From JBFLYO01 sp040756745 (GTDB taxonomy: Bacteria; Bacteroidota; Ignavibacteria; UBA10030; UBA6906), in assembly GCA_040756745.1 (NCBI GenBank), contig JBFLYO010000016.1:1-64000 (forward strand): a stretch of 64,000 nucleotides of DNA, given 5' to 3'. Shown here one piece after another: positions 24,226 to 32,821 of the stretch. The notes under the pieces were generated by a model, which was not told the origin of the DNA, did no database searches, and saw nothing but the letters and a program-made list of their open reading frames with translations. The stretch's first letter is position 1. Every line of letters begins with the position of its first letter. Position numbers and translations under genes: made by a program.

Positions 24226-26244
24226 TCAACCGATGACGATCTTCGGAACAGGTGTCCGGGGATCAATTGAGACGTCGATCTGCCGACCGTTATGGCTCCC
24301 CTTCACATTCCATGTCTCCTTCTCCCGCGTCACGGAAAGGGTTCCATGCTCGCCTCCCGTCTTCTGCGCGGTGCACACCGTGAGGATCATGTGCTCATTT
24401 GCCGGAGCGGATTCCGCTTCGGCATAGGGATGAATCCCCTTGTCGGGCGGCAGGTTATGCGAGGCCGTGCGAACCGTGACGGCCTGCGATCCCGAGATTG
24501 CCGCCTGGAGATTTGCAAGGGGGCGTTGAACCCCGAACGAAGCCCCCTCGGCGTTCACCGTTCCTTTGCCGTCTGAATTGTCAACCTGGAACCGGAGCTG
24601 GACCGGCAGCGGGTCTCCCTGTAGCTGCACACGGTCGAAGAGGAGCAGCACATCGGGCTTCAGGAACACGAGAGTTCTCTGAACCAGCGCGATGTTGTTG
24701 TTGACCAGACGATACGCGTCGGTGGCATCGCTCGTTACCGTCATCGCCTTCGTCGAATGCGAATAGTCCAGAATGCGCGCCTCGGCCCACGATGCGTTGG
24801 TCCCTTCGTGGCCGTTGTGATACTGGTGTCCTTTGCCATCGATGAGTACCGCCGTATGCGCCGACGTGAGCCGGAGGATCCAGTGTGGGTCGGTATACGC
24901 GTACGCAGCCCTGTACGGGTCGTGGAACAGCCGTTCGCCGTATGCCTTGAAGATGATGCTGTTCCGATCGGCATGTTCGTGGTTCGCGGGTCCGCCGCTG
25001 CGCAGCGCGACGAGGCCGTCGGTGGGCTTCCAGCCGCTGCGGGAGACCACCCAGTCATCGGAGAATCGCACGTCCAACTGATCGGGGCCGGGCTTGCGCA
25101 CCGGGAGGTCCGGGTCGAGCCAGATAATAGAGAAGTGGCTGGTGAGCTGACCGACCTCCGTCGCGACGTACTGGGCGATGGAGTCTTTGAACCGCCTGGC
25201 GACCCATGCCGCAACTGCGACATCCCCCATGTTCCAGGCATCACCGAAGTTCACGCAATCGTTTGGACGATCCGGCAGCGGCATGGCCATGCTGAGGCCG
25301 TACCGGACGGTGCCGGGATAATTGATGATGGTGCTCAGATCGGTCCTCTGCGTGCGCCGCACGGCTTCGACCAGCAGCGTGAGGTGCGACGCGGTATATC
25401 CCCAGTACCCCACCCCTTCGTCATAGGCACCATCCGGACCGAACATCGGCGCGAACGCCTTCGCGCTCTGGACTGCCATATCGATCCATCGCTCGGCCTG
25501 GGGGTGCTTGCCACGGAGGAGACAGCCGGCCAGTCCGAGGCCGGCAATCGGAATGACCTTGAGGTTGGTTGCATTCAGGATGAACGGCCACCGGCTCAGG
25601 TCGAAGCGGTACGGATAATCATCTTCCGGGTCAAACCCCCATCCGCGCACCCTGTCGGGATATTTCATGCCATACAGGGTGCGGTAGCAGGCCGGGGCTC
25701 CTTTCTCTGCGATCTGCTTCTCGATCTCGGCGGCGGTCTCTGTGTTCAGGAGCGGGCCGAGCCATTCGCGGGCGCATGACATGGCGATCGTCGCCTCGGG
25801 TGCGCGCTGAAGCCCGATCACCTCCTCTCCCCCCTCAAGGAAGTAGTCCCACTTGGGATATTCGAGAATCTTGTTGGCGGCTGCGAGCGCGACCTCTCCC
25901 TGCTTCCGGTCTCCCGTCACCGCAAAGACGAACGATGTGCGTTCCAGGATCTGGCGCACCTGAAGCATGTCCTTGACGTGATTATTGAACCGGACGCTCT
26001 CGCGCAGGAACTTTGCATCGGCATCGAGGTTGGCGTTGACCAGGGACTGCCAGTAGGGGACGACGCGAGGATGCCTGACCGCCCTGCGAATCCTCGGGAG
26101 GTCCGAGGCATCGAAGAGCAGGCCCTTGACGCGGGGCGAGGGGTCTTCAGTCGGGATCAGCGCAGCACGTGCCCCGGAGGGGATGAGTGAGACGCCCGCA
26201 GCGATCCCGGTGGCGCGGAGGAATTCTCGTCTGGAAGGGGGCAT
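24226..26244 (-). CDS. Tat-exported heparinase II/III-family polysaccharide lyase-like protein
   Basis: 672 residues. The N-terminus is a Tat signal (SRREFLRATGIAAGVSLIP). Residues ~30-350 form the alpha/alpha toroid (FDPEDDYPYRFDLSRWPF; GAYDEGVGYWGY), and the C-terminal beta-sandwich starts near the metal-binding block GPANHEHADRNSIIFKAYG. That arrangement is the Hepar_II_III (PF07940) architecture found in PL12, PL17 and PL21, which eliminate uronic-acid-containing polysaccharides such as heparan sulfate or alginate. It overlaps nothing but is only 1 bp from the oxidoreductase gene upstream. Its presence implies a uronate in the target glycan. The numbered family is uncertain. Confidence 0.83.
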   Translation of the reverse strand: MPPSRREFLRATGIAAGVSLIPSGARAALIPTEDPSPRVKGLLFDASDLPRIRRAVRHPRVVPYWQSLVNANLDADAKFLRESVRFNNHVKDMLQVRQILERTSFVFAVTGDRKQGEVALAAANKILEYPKWDYFLEGGEEVIGLQRAPEATIAMSCAREWLGPLLNTETAAEIEKQIAEKGAPACYRTLYGMKYPDRVRGWGFDPEDDYPYRFDLSRWPFILNATNLKVIPIAGLGLAGCLLRGKHPQAERWIDMAVQSAKAFAPMFGPDGAYDEGVGYWGYTASHLTLLVEAVRRTQRTDLSTIINYPGTVRYGLSMAMPLPDRPNDCVNFGDAWNMGDVAVAAWVARRFKDSIAQYVATEVGQLTSHFSIIWLDPDLPVRKPGPDQLDVRFSDDWVVSRSGWKPTDGLVALRSGGPANHEHADRNSIIFKAYGERLFHDPYRAAYAYTDPHWILRLTSAHTAVLIDGKGHQYHNGHEGTNASWAEARILDYSHSTKAMTVTSDATDAYRLVNNNIALVQRTLVFLKPDVLLLFDRVQLQGDPLPVQLRFQVDNSDGKGTVNAEGASFGVQRPLANLQAAISGSQAVTVRTASHNLPPDKGIHPYAEAESAPANEHMILTVCTAQKTGGEHGTLSVTREKETWNVKGSHNGRQIDVSIDPRTPVPKIVIG

Positions 26245-26245
26245 G

Positions 26246-27256
26246 TTAATTGAGAAGCGATTGAACGTCGATGACGGCCGCGCGTGCGACCGATTGCGTC
26301 ATGGCTTCGATGACGGCCAGGGCACGGAGGCCTTCTTCTCCCCCCGTTTCGGGCGCGCGGCCGGTCAGCACACACTCTCCGAACTCGCGCATTTGCAGGA
26401 TATAGCTCTCCGCCCCCTCCGTGCTGAAATCTTCGTCCGTCGTTCCGGTCGTAACGCCTCCTTCGACCCGTTCGAGCCGGAGCGACGTTGGGCCACAGTG
26501 CAGAAGTCCCCGGGTGCCGTAGATCCTGAGGAAGTAGGCATCCGGCGACACATAGTACGAGGAGAGCACCACGGGGATGCCTGAGTCGAGCATCAACAGG
26601 GCGGCAGTCGCATCAAACACACCGCCGGGCATGGCAACATTCGAGGCAAGACAACTCACGCGCCGGACCGGTGAAAGCAGATAGGCGATTGTGTCGACAA
26701 AGTGAATCCCCAGCTGCATCATGGGAAGCAACGGACATCGAGCCGGATCAGCCTTCCAGGTCGGGAGTCCCGGCAGGATGCCGGCAGGGCGGGAGACGTT
26801 CGCCTCCACACCAACATATGTGCCGAGCGTACCCTGATCAAGGAGTTCCTTTGCGCGGCGGAACACTTTGCGCCGCCGGGTGTTGTGGCCCACCATCAGG
26901 GTCATCCTGGCCTCATGCATCGCCGCGATCATCGCACGCCCTTCAGCTATGGTGTTGCCGATCGGCTTTTCCACGAACACATGCTTCCCCACGCGCGCCG
27001 CAGCGATGACTTCGTCGCAGTGAAGGTGATTCGGCGTCACCAGCGCCACAGCATCAATCCCCGGGTCATTGACGAGATCATCGAACCCTGTGGCAATCCG
27101 AGCACCTGTGGCGTTTGCTGCGGCCGAACATGCCGCAGCGTCGGTATCGAAGAGTGAGACCAGGCTGAGGTTCCCCGCGGCCTGTATGGCATTGAGGATG
27201 GTCGCCCCGTGATTGGCGACCCCCACCTGGCCGATGCGGACGCGAGTTGCAGTCAT
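26246..27256 (-). CDS. Gfo/Idh/MocA-family oxidoreductase
   Basis: 336 residues with the N-terminal Rossmann fold (IGQVGVANHGATILNAI, an atypical GxGxxG in which the second Gly is Ala) and the family's EKP motif (VFVEKPIGNT) with the catalytic Lys. The C-terminal beta-sheet domain runs from about 125. MMQLGIHFVDTIAYLL supplies the H-x-x-D pair. These enzymes oxidise or reduce sugars, sugar acids or inositols with NAD(P)+. The stop lies 1 bp before the heparinase-like start, and the ATG overlaps the DUF4432 stop by 4 bp. Confidence 0.88.
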   Translation of the reverse strand: MTATRVRIGQVGVANHGATILNAIQAAGNLSLVSLFDTDAAACSAAANATGARIATGFDDLVNDPGIDAVALVTPNHLHCDEVIAAARVGKHVFVEKPIGNTIAEGRAMIAAMHEARMTLMVGHNTRRRKVFRRAKELLDQGTLGTYVGVEANVSRPAGILPGLPTWKADPARCPLLPMMQLGIHFVDTIAYLLSPVRRVSCLASNVAMPGGVFDATAALLMLDSGIPVVLSSYYVSPDAYFLRIYGTRGLLHCGPTSLRLERVEGGVTTGTTDEDFSTEGAESYILQMREFGECVLTGRAPETGGEEGLRALAVIEAMTQSVARAAVIDVQSLLN

Positions 27257-28323
27257 CGGAGGGCATTCCGCGTGCTGAATTCACTAATCTGCGCTTCGCC
27301 GTCGAGCACGCCAATCTGCACGTGGAAATCAGTCTGCTCCGCCGGCTCAATGTACCGGAGCGTCCCCGCGGCGCGCTCATCGGCCCGTCCCTTCACGCCA
27401 CAGTTTGCCGGCTCCACGCCGACGACGTATGTTCCCTCACCCATCATCTTCCATTCAACGAGGCGCGGGAGCTCCTTCATACGGAACCGGACGGCGAGGG
27501 CCAGTTTCAGTACCGGATTACGAAGGAGCACTGTCCCGTACCCGTCCCTACCCGGGTCAAGATCGTGGTAAAACACCTGCTCACGGTACCCGGCGACGGG
27601 GCCGGAAAACCTCCGCGCATCCGCCAGTCCGCGACGCGCATCATCGTCGCGCGGGACAGTCCTCCCTGCCGGCAGCAGGAGGTCCGTACCTTCGTCAACA
27701 AGCGGCCAACCGGCGTTGATGTGATACAACATCATGAGCGGCGTTCGGGCGGTGCCTTCGTTGATCACTTCATCCCGAAGATCGATCCACGATTCTCCGA
27801 GCCGCGTCGTGATCGTTCGGCGGAGGAGGAGGTTTTCACCGAACGTCGTCGCCTCCCGCATGGATCCGTTCAGCGCCATAACGCAGTCGTCCCCTTCCCA
27901 GGTCTCCGACGAACCGACCGCGAACGCGGGGAGATGGGAGAGTCGCCCGTGAAGTCCCAGTTCCGTCCCTTCGTCGACGCACGGTGCCCCGAGGTATGTC
28001 ATGCCGCAGCCGGTCATCAGTCCGCCGGGGAATGTCCGCAGCCACGCGCCCCCGCGTGGGTCAAAATACGATGGATGCACGTCCCCTGCCGCTGACCGCC
28101 ATGCGAGCGGCACACCGCAGTACTCCGCGGCGCTTATATCCATCCCTCTGTCGACCGACACCTGGAATCTCAATCCCGAGCCTGTCCGCACGTCGGCGAT
28201 GCGCACTCCTGCCTCAGCGCCGTCGGCGAGCGTCATCATGCGGATCCCGGCAATCTGTGAGACGCCGCCAATGCGACTCATCAGGTCCCGCCGGCTCATC
28301 GTTCTGCCAAACATCGTCGTCAT
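27253..28323 (-). CDS. DUF4432/aldose 1-epimerase-like protein
   Basis: 356 residues with a galactose-mutarotase-like beta-sandwich. The blocks VSVDRGMDISAAEYCG, FPGGLMTGCGMTYLG, LGLHGRLSH and VEWKMMGEGTYVVGVEPANCG are characteristic of DUF4432 (PF14486), a branch of the aldose-1-epimerase superfamily with His and Glu in the expected places. The enzyme probably interconverts sugar anomers or a related hexose isomer in the cytoplasm. The ATG at 28323 overlaps the stop of the isomerase gene by 4 bp, and its own stop overlaps the oxidoreductase ATG. No biochemical role is known to me for this subgroup beyond sugar catabolism by context. Confidence 0.82.
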   Translation of the reverse strand: MTTMFGRTMSRRDLMSRIGGVSQIAGIRMMTLADGAEAGVRIADVRTGSGLRFQVSVDRGMDISAAEYCGVPLAWRSAAGDVHPSYFDPRGGAWLRTFPGGLMTGCGMTYLGAPCVDEGTELGLHGRLSHLPAFAVGSSETWEGDDCVMALNGSMREATTFGENLLLRRTITTRLGESWIDLRDEVINEGTARTPLMMLYHINAGWPLVDEGTDLLLPAGRTVPRDDDARRGLADARRFSGPVAGYREQVFYHDLDPGRDGYGTVLLRNPVLKLALAVRFRMKELPRLVEWKMMGEGTYVVGVEPANCGVKGRADERAAGTLRYIEPAEQTDFHVQIGVLDGEAQISEFSTRNALR

Positions 28324-29147
28324 GGCACGTACTCCCGTTCCATCAGGAGTCGGAGCGTGCGCACATTGCGCTCGGATTGTTCCACGAGTGGAAGGCAGTG
28401 TGTTTCGATCGTGATATGGGGAACAATGCGATCCTTGAGCAGCGCGCGCACCTGCCCCGCCCAGTCGATGATCCCCTCGCCGATCGGGACGCACTTGATC
28501 AGCGCCCCTTCCTTCGTGTCTTTTGCGTGCACGTTGACGATCACGGGCTTGATCGCTTCGTACCCTTCGGGATAGGGCCGTTCATCCGTGCCGGTCGCGT
28601 TGCATGGATCCCAGTTCGCCCCCAGCGCGGGGGAACCCACTTCTTCGATCAACCGCCGGGTATTCACTCCTGTGTCCGCGTGGAACCCCGGCTCGTTCTC
28701 GACGGCAATCTTCATCCCTGCCCGCTGTGCCGTGGCGGCGGCTCTCCGCAGGAGGTCAACCGCCTCCGAGCGTCGCTCGGGCGGTTCCCCTTCCTCCCGG
28801 CGGAAGCCGAACACGATGATCAACTTCGCCCCGCACGACGTTGCCAGGTTGACCGTGCGCGAAAGTGTGTCGGTGACCTCGTGTTCCAGTTCATCCCGCT
28901 TCCCCAGCGGGTGTTTGAAGATGCCCGGTGAGAGCGCGGTGATCGAGACCCCCTCGGCAGCGGTGGTGCGTACCACGGCTTCCCACTCTTCCGTGTCAAC
29001 GTCGGGGACTCTTCCCGATGTCAGGCACCGGATTTCGTACCGGCGGATCCCCCAGTCCAGCCCGTGGCGAAGGGCCGTGCGAAAATCCTGATCGATCTCA
29101 TCGCTCACGATCCCCAGCGGAAGCGGTCGAGGTCCTCCGCTGCTCAT
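28320..29147 (-). CDS. Sugar phosphate isomerase/epimerase-like TIM barrel
   Basis: 275 residues of the xylose-isomerase-like TIM-barrel family (AP_endonuc_2, PF01261). Putative metal ligands are Glu in IAVENEPGFH, Asp/Asn in GANWDPCNA, His in VNVHAKD and a C-terminal Glu in ITIETH. Relatives include hydroxypyruvate isomerase, inosose dehydratase and ketose epimerases. Start and stop both overlap neighbouring genes by 4 bp (iclR upstream, DUF4432 downstream). It is therefore the first enzyme of the IclR-headed block. Confidence 0.85.
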   Translation of the reverse strand: MSSGGPRPLPLGIVSDEIDQDFRTALRHGLDWGIRRYEIRCLTSGRVPDVDTEEWEAVVRTTAAEGVSITALSPGIFKHPLGKRDELEHEVTDTLSRTVNLATSCGAKLIIVFGFRREEGEPPERRSEAVDLLRRAAATAQRAGMKIAVENEPGFHADTGVNTRRLIEEVGSPALGANWDPCNATGTDERPYPEGYEAIKPVIVNVHAKDTKEGALIKCVPIGEGIIDWAGQVRALLKDRIVPHITIETHCLPLVEQSERNVRTLRLLMEREYVP

Positions 29148-29923
29148 GATGCCGCTTCCAGGTAGCCGATGGCATGGGAAATTACCGCGGCTTCCTTCTT
29201 CAGGATATCGATCAGCCGGCTGATGACCTCGGCCTTCCGTTTCCGTTCGGACTGGATTGCAGTCATCAATGCGGCGGCCACCTTCCCCCGGTGGTCGCGG
29301 ATCGGAACGGAGACCGCACAGAGGTCGGGCTTGTATTCGGCGTCGGCGATCGCGTAGCCTTGGCGGTTCACCTCCTTCAACCGCTTTTTCAGCCGTAAAA
29401 CACTCGTGATGGTCTTCGGGGTAAACTTCTTCAGGCCGCTCCGCTCGATGATGCGATCGAGCTGCTCGGGGGGCACATCGGCGATCAGCACCTGCCCGGA
29501 TGCCGTCGCGTGAACGGGCGAGCGCTGCCCGAGGCGGGCGACCATCGACCAGATCTCCGGCGTGTCGGCACGGTCGATGATAATGACCTCTGAGCTGTCC
29601 AGGATGGCAAGGTAATAGCTCTCGCGCGTTTCATGGGCCATGCGCACCAGGTGCGGATGAACCACGGTTTTCAGATCGATCTTCTCCAGCGCCGCATTCC
29701 CCCAGTCGAGCAGCTTCATTCCCAGTCGGAAGATCTTCCTGTCGTGGTCCTGGATGACGATCGCATGCTGTTCCAGTGCGGCGAGGATGCGGAACAGGGA
29801 GCTCTTGGGGATGGCAGTCTGCCGGGAGATCTCGGCCAGCGAAAAGCCGGTGTGCGAGGCGGCGAGAATCTCGATCACCTGCACCGTTCGGTGAATGGCG
29901 GGGACGGAGTATTCTCTGTGCAT
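29144..29923 (-). CDS. IclR-family transcriptional regulator
   Basis: 259 residues: an N-terminal winged helix-turn-helix (SLAEISRQTAIPKSSLFRILAALEQ, split here as SLAEISRQTAIPKSS and LFRILAALEQ) at about 28-55, and an IclR effector domain from ~85 with SPVHATASGQVLIAD and the C-terminal GYAIADAEYKPD/CAVSVPIRDHRGKV ligand-pocket segments. It is the first gene of the block 29923-21349. Its promoter carries a perfect 11-bp inverted repeat, so autoregulation is likely, and a diverged copy of that site lies at the TonB-receptor promoter (56179-56203). The effector is probably a sugar acid or an intermediate of this locus. All regulatory links are inferred from sites. Confidence 0.92.
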   Translation of the reverse strand: MHREYSVPAIHRTVQVIEILAASHTGFSLAEISRQTAIPKSSLFRILAALEQHAIVIQDHDRKIFRLGMKLLDWGNAALEKIDLKTVVHPHLVRMAHETRESYYLAILDSSEVIIIDRADTPEIWSMVARLGQRSPVHATASGQVLIADVPPEQLDRIIERSGLKKFTPKTITSVLRLKKRLKEVNRQGYAIADAEYKPDLCAVSVPIRDHRGKVAAALMTAIQSERKRKAEVISRLIDILKKEAAVISHAIGYLEAAS

Positions 29924-29937
29924 GTGGTTGTTGTGCG

Positions 29938-29962
29938 ACTAATAAAACATTGTTTTATTAGT
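29938..29962. promoter_or_regulatory. Perfect inverted-repeat operator upstream of iclR
   Basis: Left arm ACTAATAAAAC, 3-bp spacer ATT, right arm the exact complement of the left. It lies just downstream of the predicted iclR start site and 15 bp before its ATG, where a bound repressor would block initiation or clearance. A diverged copy is at 56179-56203. Confidence 0.75.
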
Positions 29963-29970
29963 GATGAATG

Positions 29971-29999
29971 AGTATACGAAAAAAGTGCTCCCCCCACAA
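29971..29999 (-). promoter_or_regulatory. Predicted sigma70-type promoter of the iclR operon
   Basis: On the minus strand, -35 TTGTGG (29999-29994), a 17-bp spacer and -10 TATACT (29976-29971). The predicted start near 29964 gives a leader of about 40 nt and places the inverted-repeat operator right after +1. It is the only good promoter-like match in the 124-bp gap after the rhamnose genes. Confidence 0.6.
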
Positions 30000-30047
30000 G
30001 AGGCGTGCAGATGATTCTGTCCCCGTAACATATATGATTATAGCACG

Positions 30048-31328
30048 TTACGGCTGTGCCCGCTCTCTGGCCTTCTGCATGCGATACCCGCTGGCCCGAA
30101 AGGCCGCCACCGGGTCTGCCGCCCCCCCCGCGCGCATCCGCACTGTCGCGAGGATCGGTGCGACGTCGGTGGTGAACGCCGCCTTCAGCGTCCGAAGCGC
30201 CATGATGGCATCATTCGATTCCTGGTACGCGTCCAGCGCCTTCCGGTCGACAAGCAGGGCCTGCACATAGGCACGCTGGATCTCTTCCGCGCTGCTGATC
30301 AATGATTCCACCGGATCCGTCACGTTATGGCTCTGGTCGATCATGTACGCCGGCGCCGGGTTCTTGCCCAGCCCCCGCCATGCGCCGTTCACAAGCTCGT
30401 GGAAGATGAGAAAGAGCTGGAACGGCTTCATGCTGCCGGCATCCAGGTCGTCATCCCCATACTTGCTGTCGTTGAAATGAAACCCACCCAGCTTCTCGAG
30501 CTGGAGCAGGCGGGCAACGATCATTTCAATGTTGACGTTCGGCGCATGGTGGCCGAGGTCCACGAGGCAAAGACAGCGCGGACCCACCCTCGCCGCCACG
30601 TAGTACGCCGTCCCCCAGTCGTTCAACACCGTCGAGTAGAACGCCGGCTCGTACAGTTTGTACTCCACATAGAGCAACCAGTCGCCCGGCATCTCTGCGT
30701 ATATCGTTTCAATGCTCGCGATGTACCGCTCCAGACTTTTGCGGAAATCGACCTGACCCGGAAAATTCCCGCCGTCGCCGACCCAGATCGAGAGCGCCCG
30801 CGAGCCCAGGGCTTTGCCGATCTCAACGCATTCCAGGTTGTGCGCAATGGCCTGCTCTCTGACGTCGCGCGAGGTGTGCGACAGACTGCCGAACTTGTAG
30901 CTCCGTTTCTGCCCTTTCTGGTCTTCGAATGTATTCGAGTTCATCGCGTCGAAACCCAGGCCGAGCGCAGCGGCATGTTCTGCGAGCGCCCGCGGATCAT
31001 CGGGCTTGTCCCAGGGAATATGGAGGGCGACCCGGGGGCTGATGCGGGTGAGCGTGTGGATCGCTGCGCAGTCGGCGATCTTCTCGTACACATCGCGCGG
31101 TTCCCCCGGACCGGGGAACCTGCCGAACCGGGTCCCCCCGGTTCCGACGGCCCATGACGGCAGGGCCACGGCAAGTTGCTGAGCGTCGGCGGTCACCCGA
31201 TCGATGTCGATGCCGCGACGCTGGAGGCGCTCTCCAAGCTGCTGATAGTCCCGGTCCAGCTCAGCGCTCATTCCCTTGTTGTGCGAGGCAACGAACGCTT
31301 CGTCAATCCTGAATCCCGTCGTTTTCAT
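30048..31328 (-). CDS. rhaI: L-rhamnose isomerase (Pseudomonas stutzeri type)
   Basis: 426 residues; converts L-rhamnose to L-rhamnulose in the cytoplasm. Known metal-site residues of the P. stutzeri enzyme are all present at a 3- to 4-residue offset: E222 (VEYKLYEP), D257 and H260 (LVDLGHH), H284 (GFHFNDSKYG), D292 and D294 (GDDDLDAGS) and D331 (YMIDQSHN). The start at 31328 is preferred over a longer reading because similarity begins at MKTTGF and the ATG overlaps the kinase stop by 4 bp. A 7-bp inverted repeat (CCGTAAC/GTTACGG) spans its stop codon. It is the last gene of the symporter-rhamnose unit. Confidence 0.93.
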   Translation of the reverse strand: MKTTGFRIDEAFVASHNKGMSAELDRDYQQLGERLQRRGIDIDRVTADAQQLAVALPSWAVGTGGTRFGRFPGPGEPRDVYEKIADCAAIHTLTRISPRVALHIPWDKPDDPRALAEHAAALGLGFDAMNSNTFEDQKGQKRSYKFGSLSHTSRDVREQAIAHNLECVEIGKALGSRALSIWVGDGGNFPGQVDFRKSLERYIASIETIYAEMPGDWLLYVEYKLYEPAFYSTVLNDWGTAYYVAARVGPRCLCLVDLGHHAPNVNIEMIVARLLQLEKLGGFHFNDSKYGDDDLDAGSMKPFQLFLIFHELVNGAWRGLGKNPAPAYMIDQSHNVTDPVESLISSAEEIQRAYVQALLVDRKALDAYQESNDAIMALRTLKAAFTTDVAPILATVRMRAGGAADPVAAFRASGYRMQKARERAQP

Positions 31329-32809
31329 GGCTCGGTGTGCGCAAGCTGGTGAAGGATGTTCTGCATTGCCGGGAAGAGTTCCCGGTACCGAAGGAAGAGT
31401 CGATCGTATCGCCGGACGCGGGAGGGACGCGGACGGAAGGTGCGCGCCGTGCGCACCGTGGCCCGCACCGCCTCTTCGGCGGAGCGGTAGATCCCTGTCC
31501 CGACTCCTGCCATAATCGCCGCCCCCAGGCAAGCGGCCTCCGTCACTTCCGGCACGACCACGGGACGGTTCATGATGTCCGCCTTGATCTGCATCCAACG
31601 TGGTGATTTGGCGCCTCCTCCGATTGCGCGGAATCGGCGAATGCGTATCCCGCCCGCGGCGAGCAACTCGACGTTCAGCCGCATCTCCATGGTGACCCCT
31701 TCCAGGAGTGCTGCGGTAATCTCGCCGCGGGCCGTGGAAAGCTGAAGCCCTGCAATCACGCCGCCGGACCGGGTATCAAAGTACGGCGTTCCGGTCATCG
31801 TGAAATGCGGCAGTACCAGAAGACGCGACGGAACATCGCCGGAGGCGCTGACCAGCCCGTCATAGCTTCCGCCGAATGTGTCGCGGTACCACCGCAACAG
31901 CGAACCGCCCGTGAAGTTGAATGCGAGCGAAACGTACTTCCCCGGAACGATGTGGGGATAGACACAGAGGTTGTTCCGCATGAGCCCGGCTGAGGTCAGA
32001 GGTCTGGTGAATGTCGGCACTATGCACTCCACCGTCCCCGTGGCGTACATCGCCTCGTCATGCCCCGTAACCCCTGCACCAAGCGCACCGCACGGCTGAT
32101 CATGGCCCCCGGCGACCACGCGAACACCCCTTGACAGCCCCAGCGCCGCCGCCGCGCGCGAATCAAGCTCGCCGATCACTGTGCCTGAGGGAACCGGCCT
32201 TGCCAGCAGTGCCTGGTCGAGCCCGGCCGTGTGCAGTATTCGGTCCGACCACATCAGGCGGGAAACGTCGAACCCCATGGTGCGTGCAGCGAGCGAGAAG
32301 TCGATGCAGGGTTCCACACCGGCACGGAGGGCAAAGAAGTCCTGAAAGCAGAGATAGCGTGCAGTCCGGCGGGTCAGGCCGGGCTTGAACTTCCGGAGCC
32401 ACTGGATTTTGGGGAGCGTCGCCATCGCGCTCAGCGGGATGCCGGTAATCGCGAAGATCCGCCTGCGGCCCATCCGCCGATCCCACCACGACACCAGCGG
32501 CTCGGCCCGTCCATCGAACGTCACGATGCTGTTGTGCAATACGCGGCCAGTCCGGTCCACCGGCATGAAGGCTTCTCCCTGCGCGGAAACTGCGAGCGCT
32601 GTTACAGGATCACGCCGCGTTGCCTCAGCGACTGAGCGAACCGCACGGACTGTTTTCTTCCAGACCTCCTCGGGATCCAATTCGATCCAGCCGGCCCGGG
32701 GAAATAGTAAAGGGTATTCCGTCGATGACGACGCGATCTGCTTCCCTTCGCGATCAAAAGCGACCGCCTTGCATCCAGTGGTCCCGATGTCGATGCCGAG
32801 AAGACTCAC
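31325..32809 (-). CDS. FGGY-family sugar kinase, probable rhamnulokinase
   Basis: 494 residues with the FGGY N-domain opening LGIDIGTTGCKAVAFD and the C-domain nucleotide motifs AIGGGAKSPRWMQIKADI and EAACLGAAIMAGVG. The catalytic Asp is in AGGHDQPCGALGAG. Sequence alone resembles xylulokinases as much as RhaB; the position between rhamnose isomerase and rhamnulose-1-P aldolase genes makes L-rhamnulose the likely substrate. The start is a GTG at 32809, 7 bp downstream of a good Shine-Dalgarno (AGGAGG). The stop overlaps the rhaI ATG by 4 bp. Confidence 0.88.
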   Translation of the reverse strand: MSLLGIDIGTTGCKAVAFDREGKQIASSSTEYPLLFPRAGWIELDPEEVWKKTVRAVRSVAEATRRDPVTALAVSAQGEAFMPVDRTGRVLHNSIVTFDGRAEPLVSWWDRRMGRRRIFAITGIPLSAMATLPKIQWLRKFKPGLTRRTARYLCFQDFFALRAGVEPCIDFSLAARTMGFDVSRLMWSDRILHTAGLDQALLARPVPSGTVIGELDSRAAAALGLSRGVRVVAGGHDQPCGALGAGVTGHDEAMYATGTVECIVPTFTRPLTSAGLMRNNLCVYPHIVPGKYVSLAFNFTGGSLLRWYRDTFGGSYDGLVSASGDVPSRLLVLPHFTMTGTPYFDTRSGGVIAGLQLSTARGEITAALLEGVTMEMRLNVELLAAGGIRIRRFRAIGGGAKSPRWMQIKADIMNRPVVVPEVTEAACLGAAIMAGVGTGIYRSAEEAVRATVRTARTFRPRPSRVRRYDRLFLRYRELFPAMQNILHQLAHTEP

Positions 32810-32821
32810 GCATGCACCTCC

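Noticed and set aside
30023..30053. CCGTAAC/GTTACGG inverted repeat as rhaI terminator
   Set aside because: Only 7 bp, overlaps the stop codon and lacks a following T-run.
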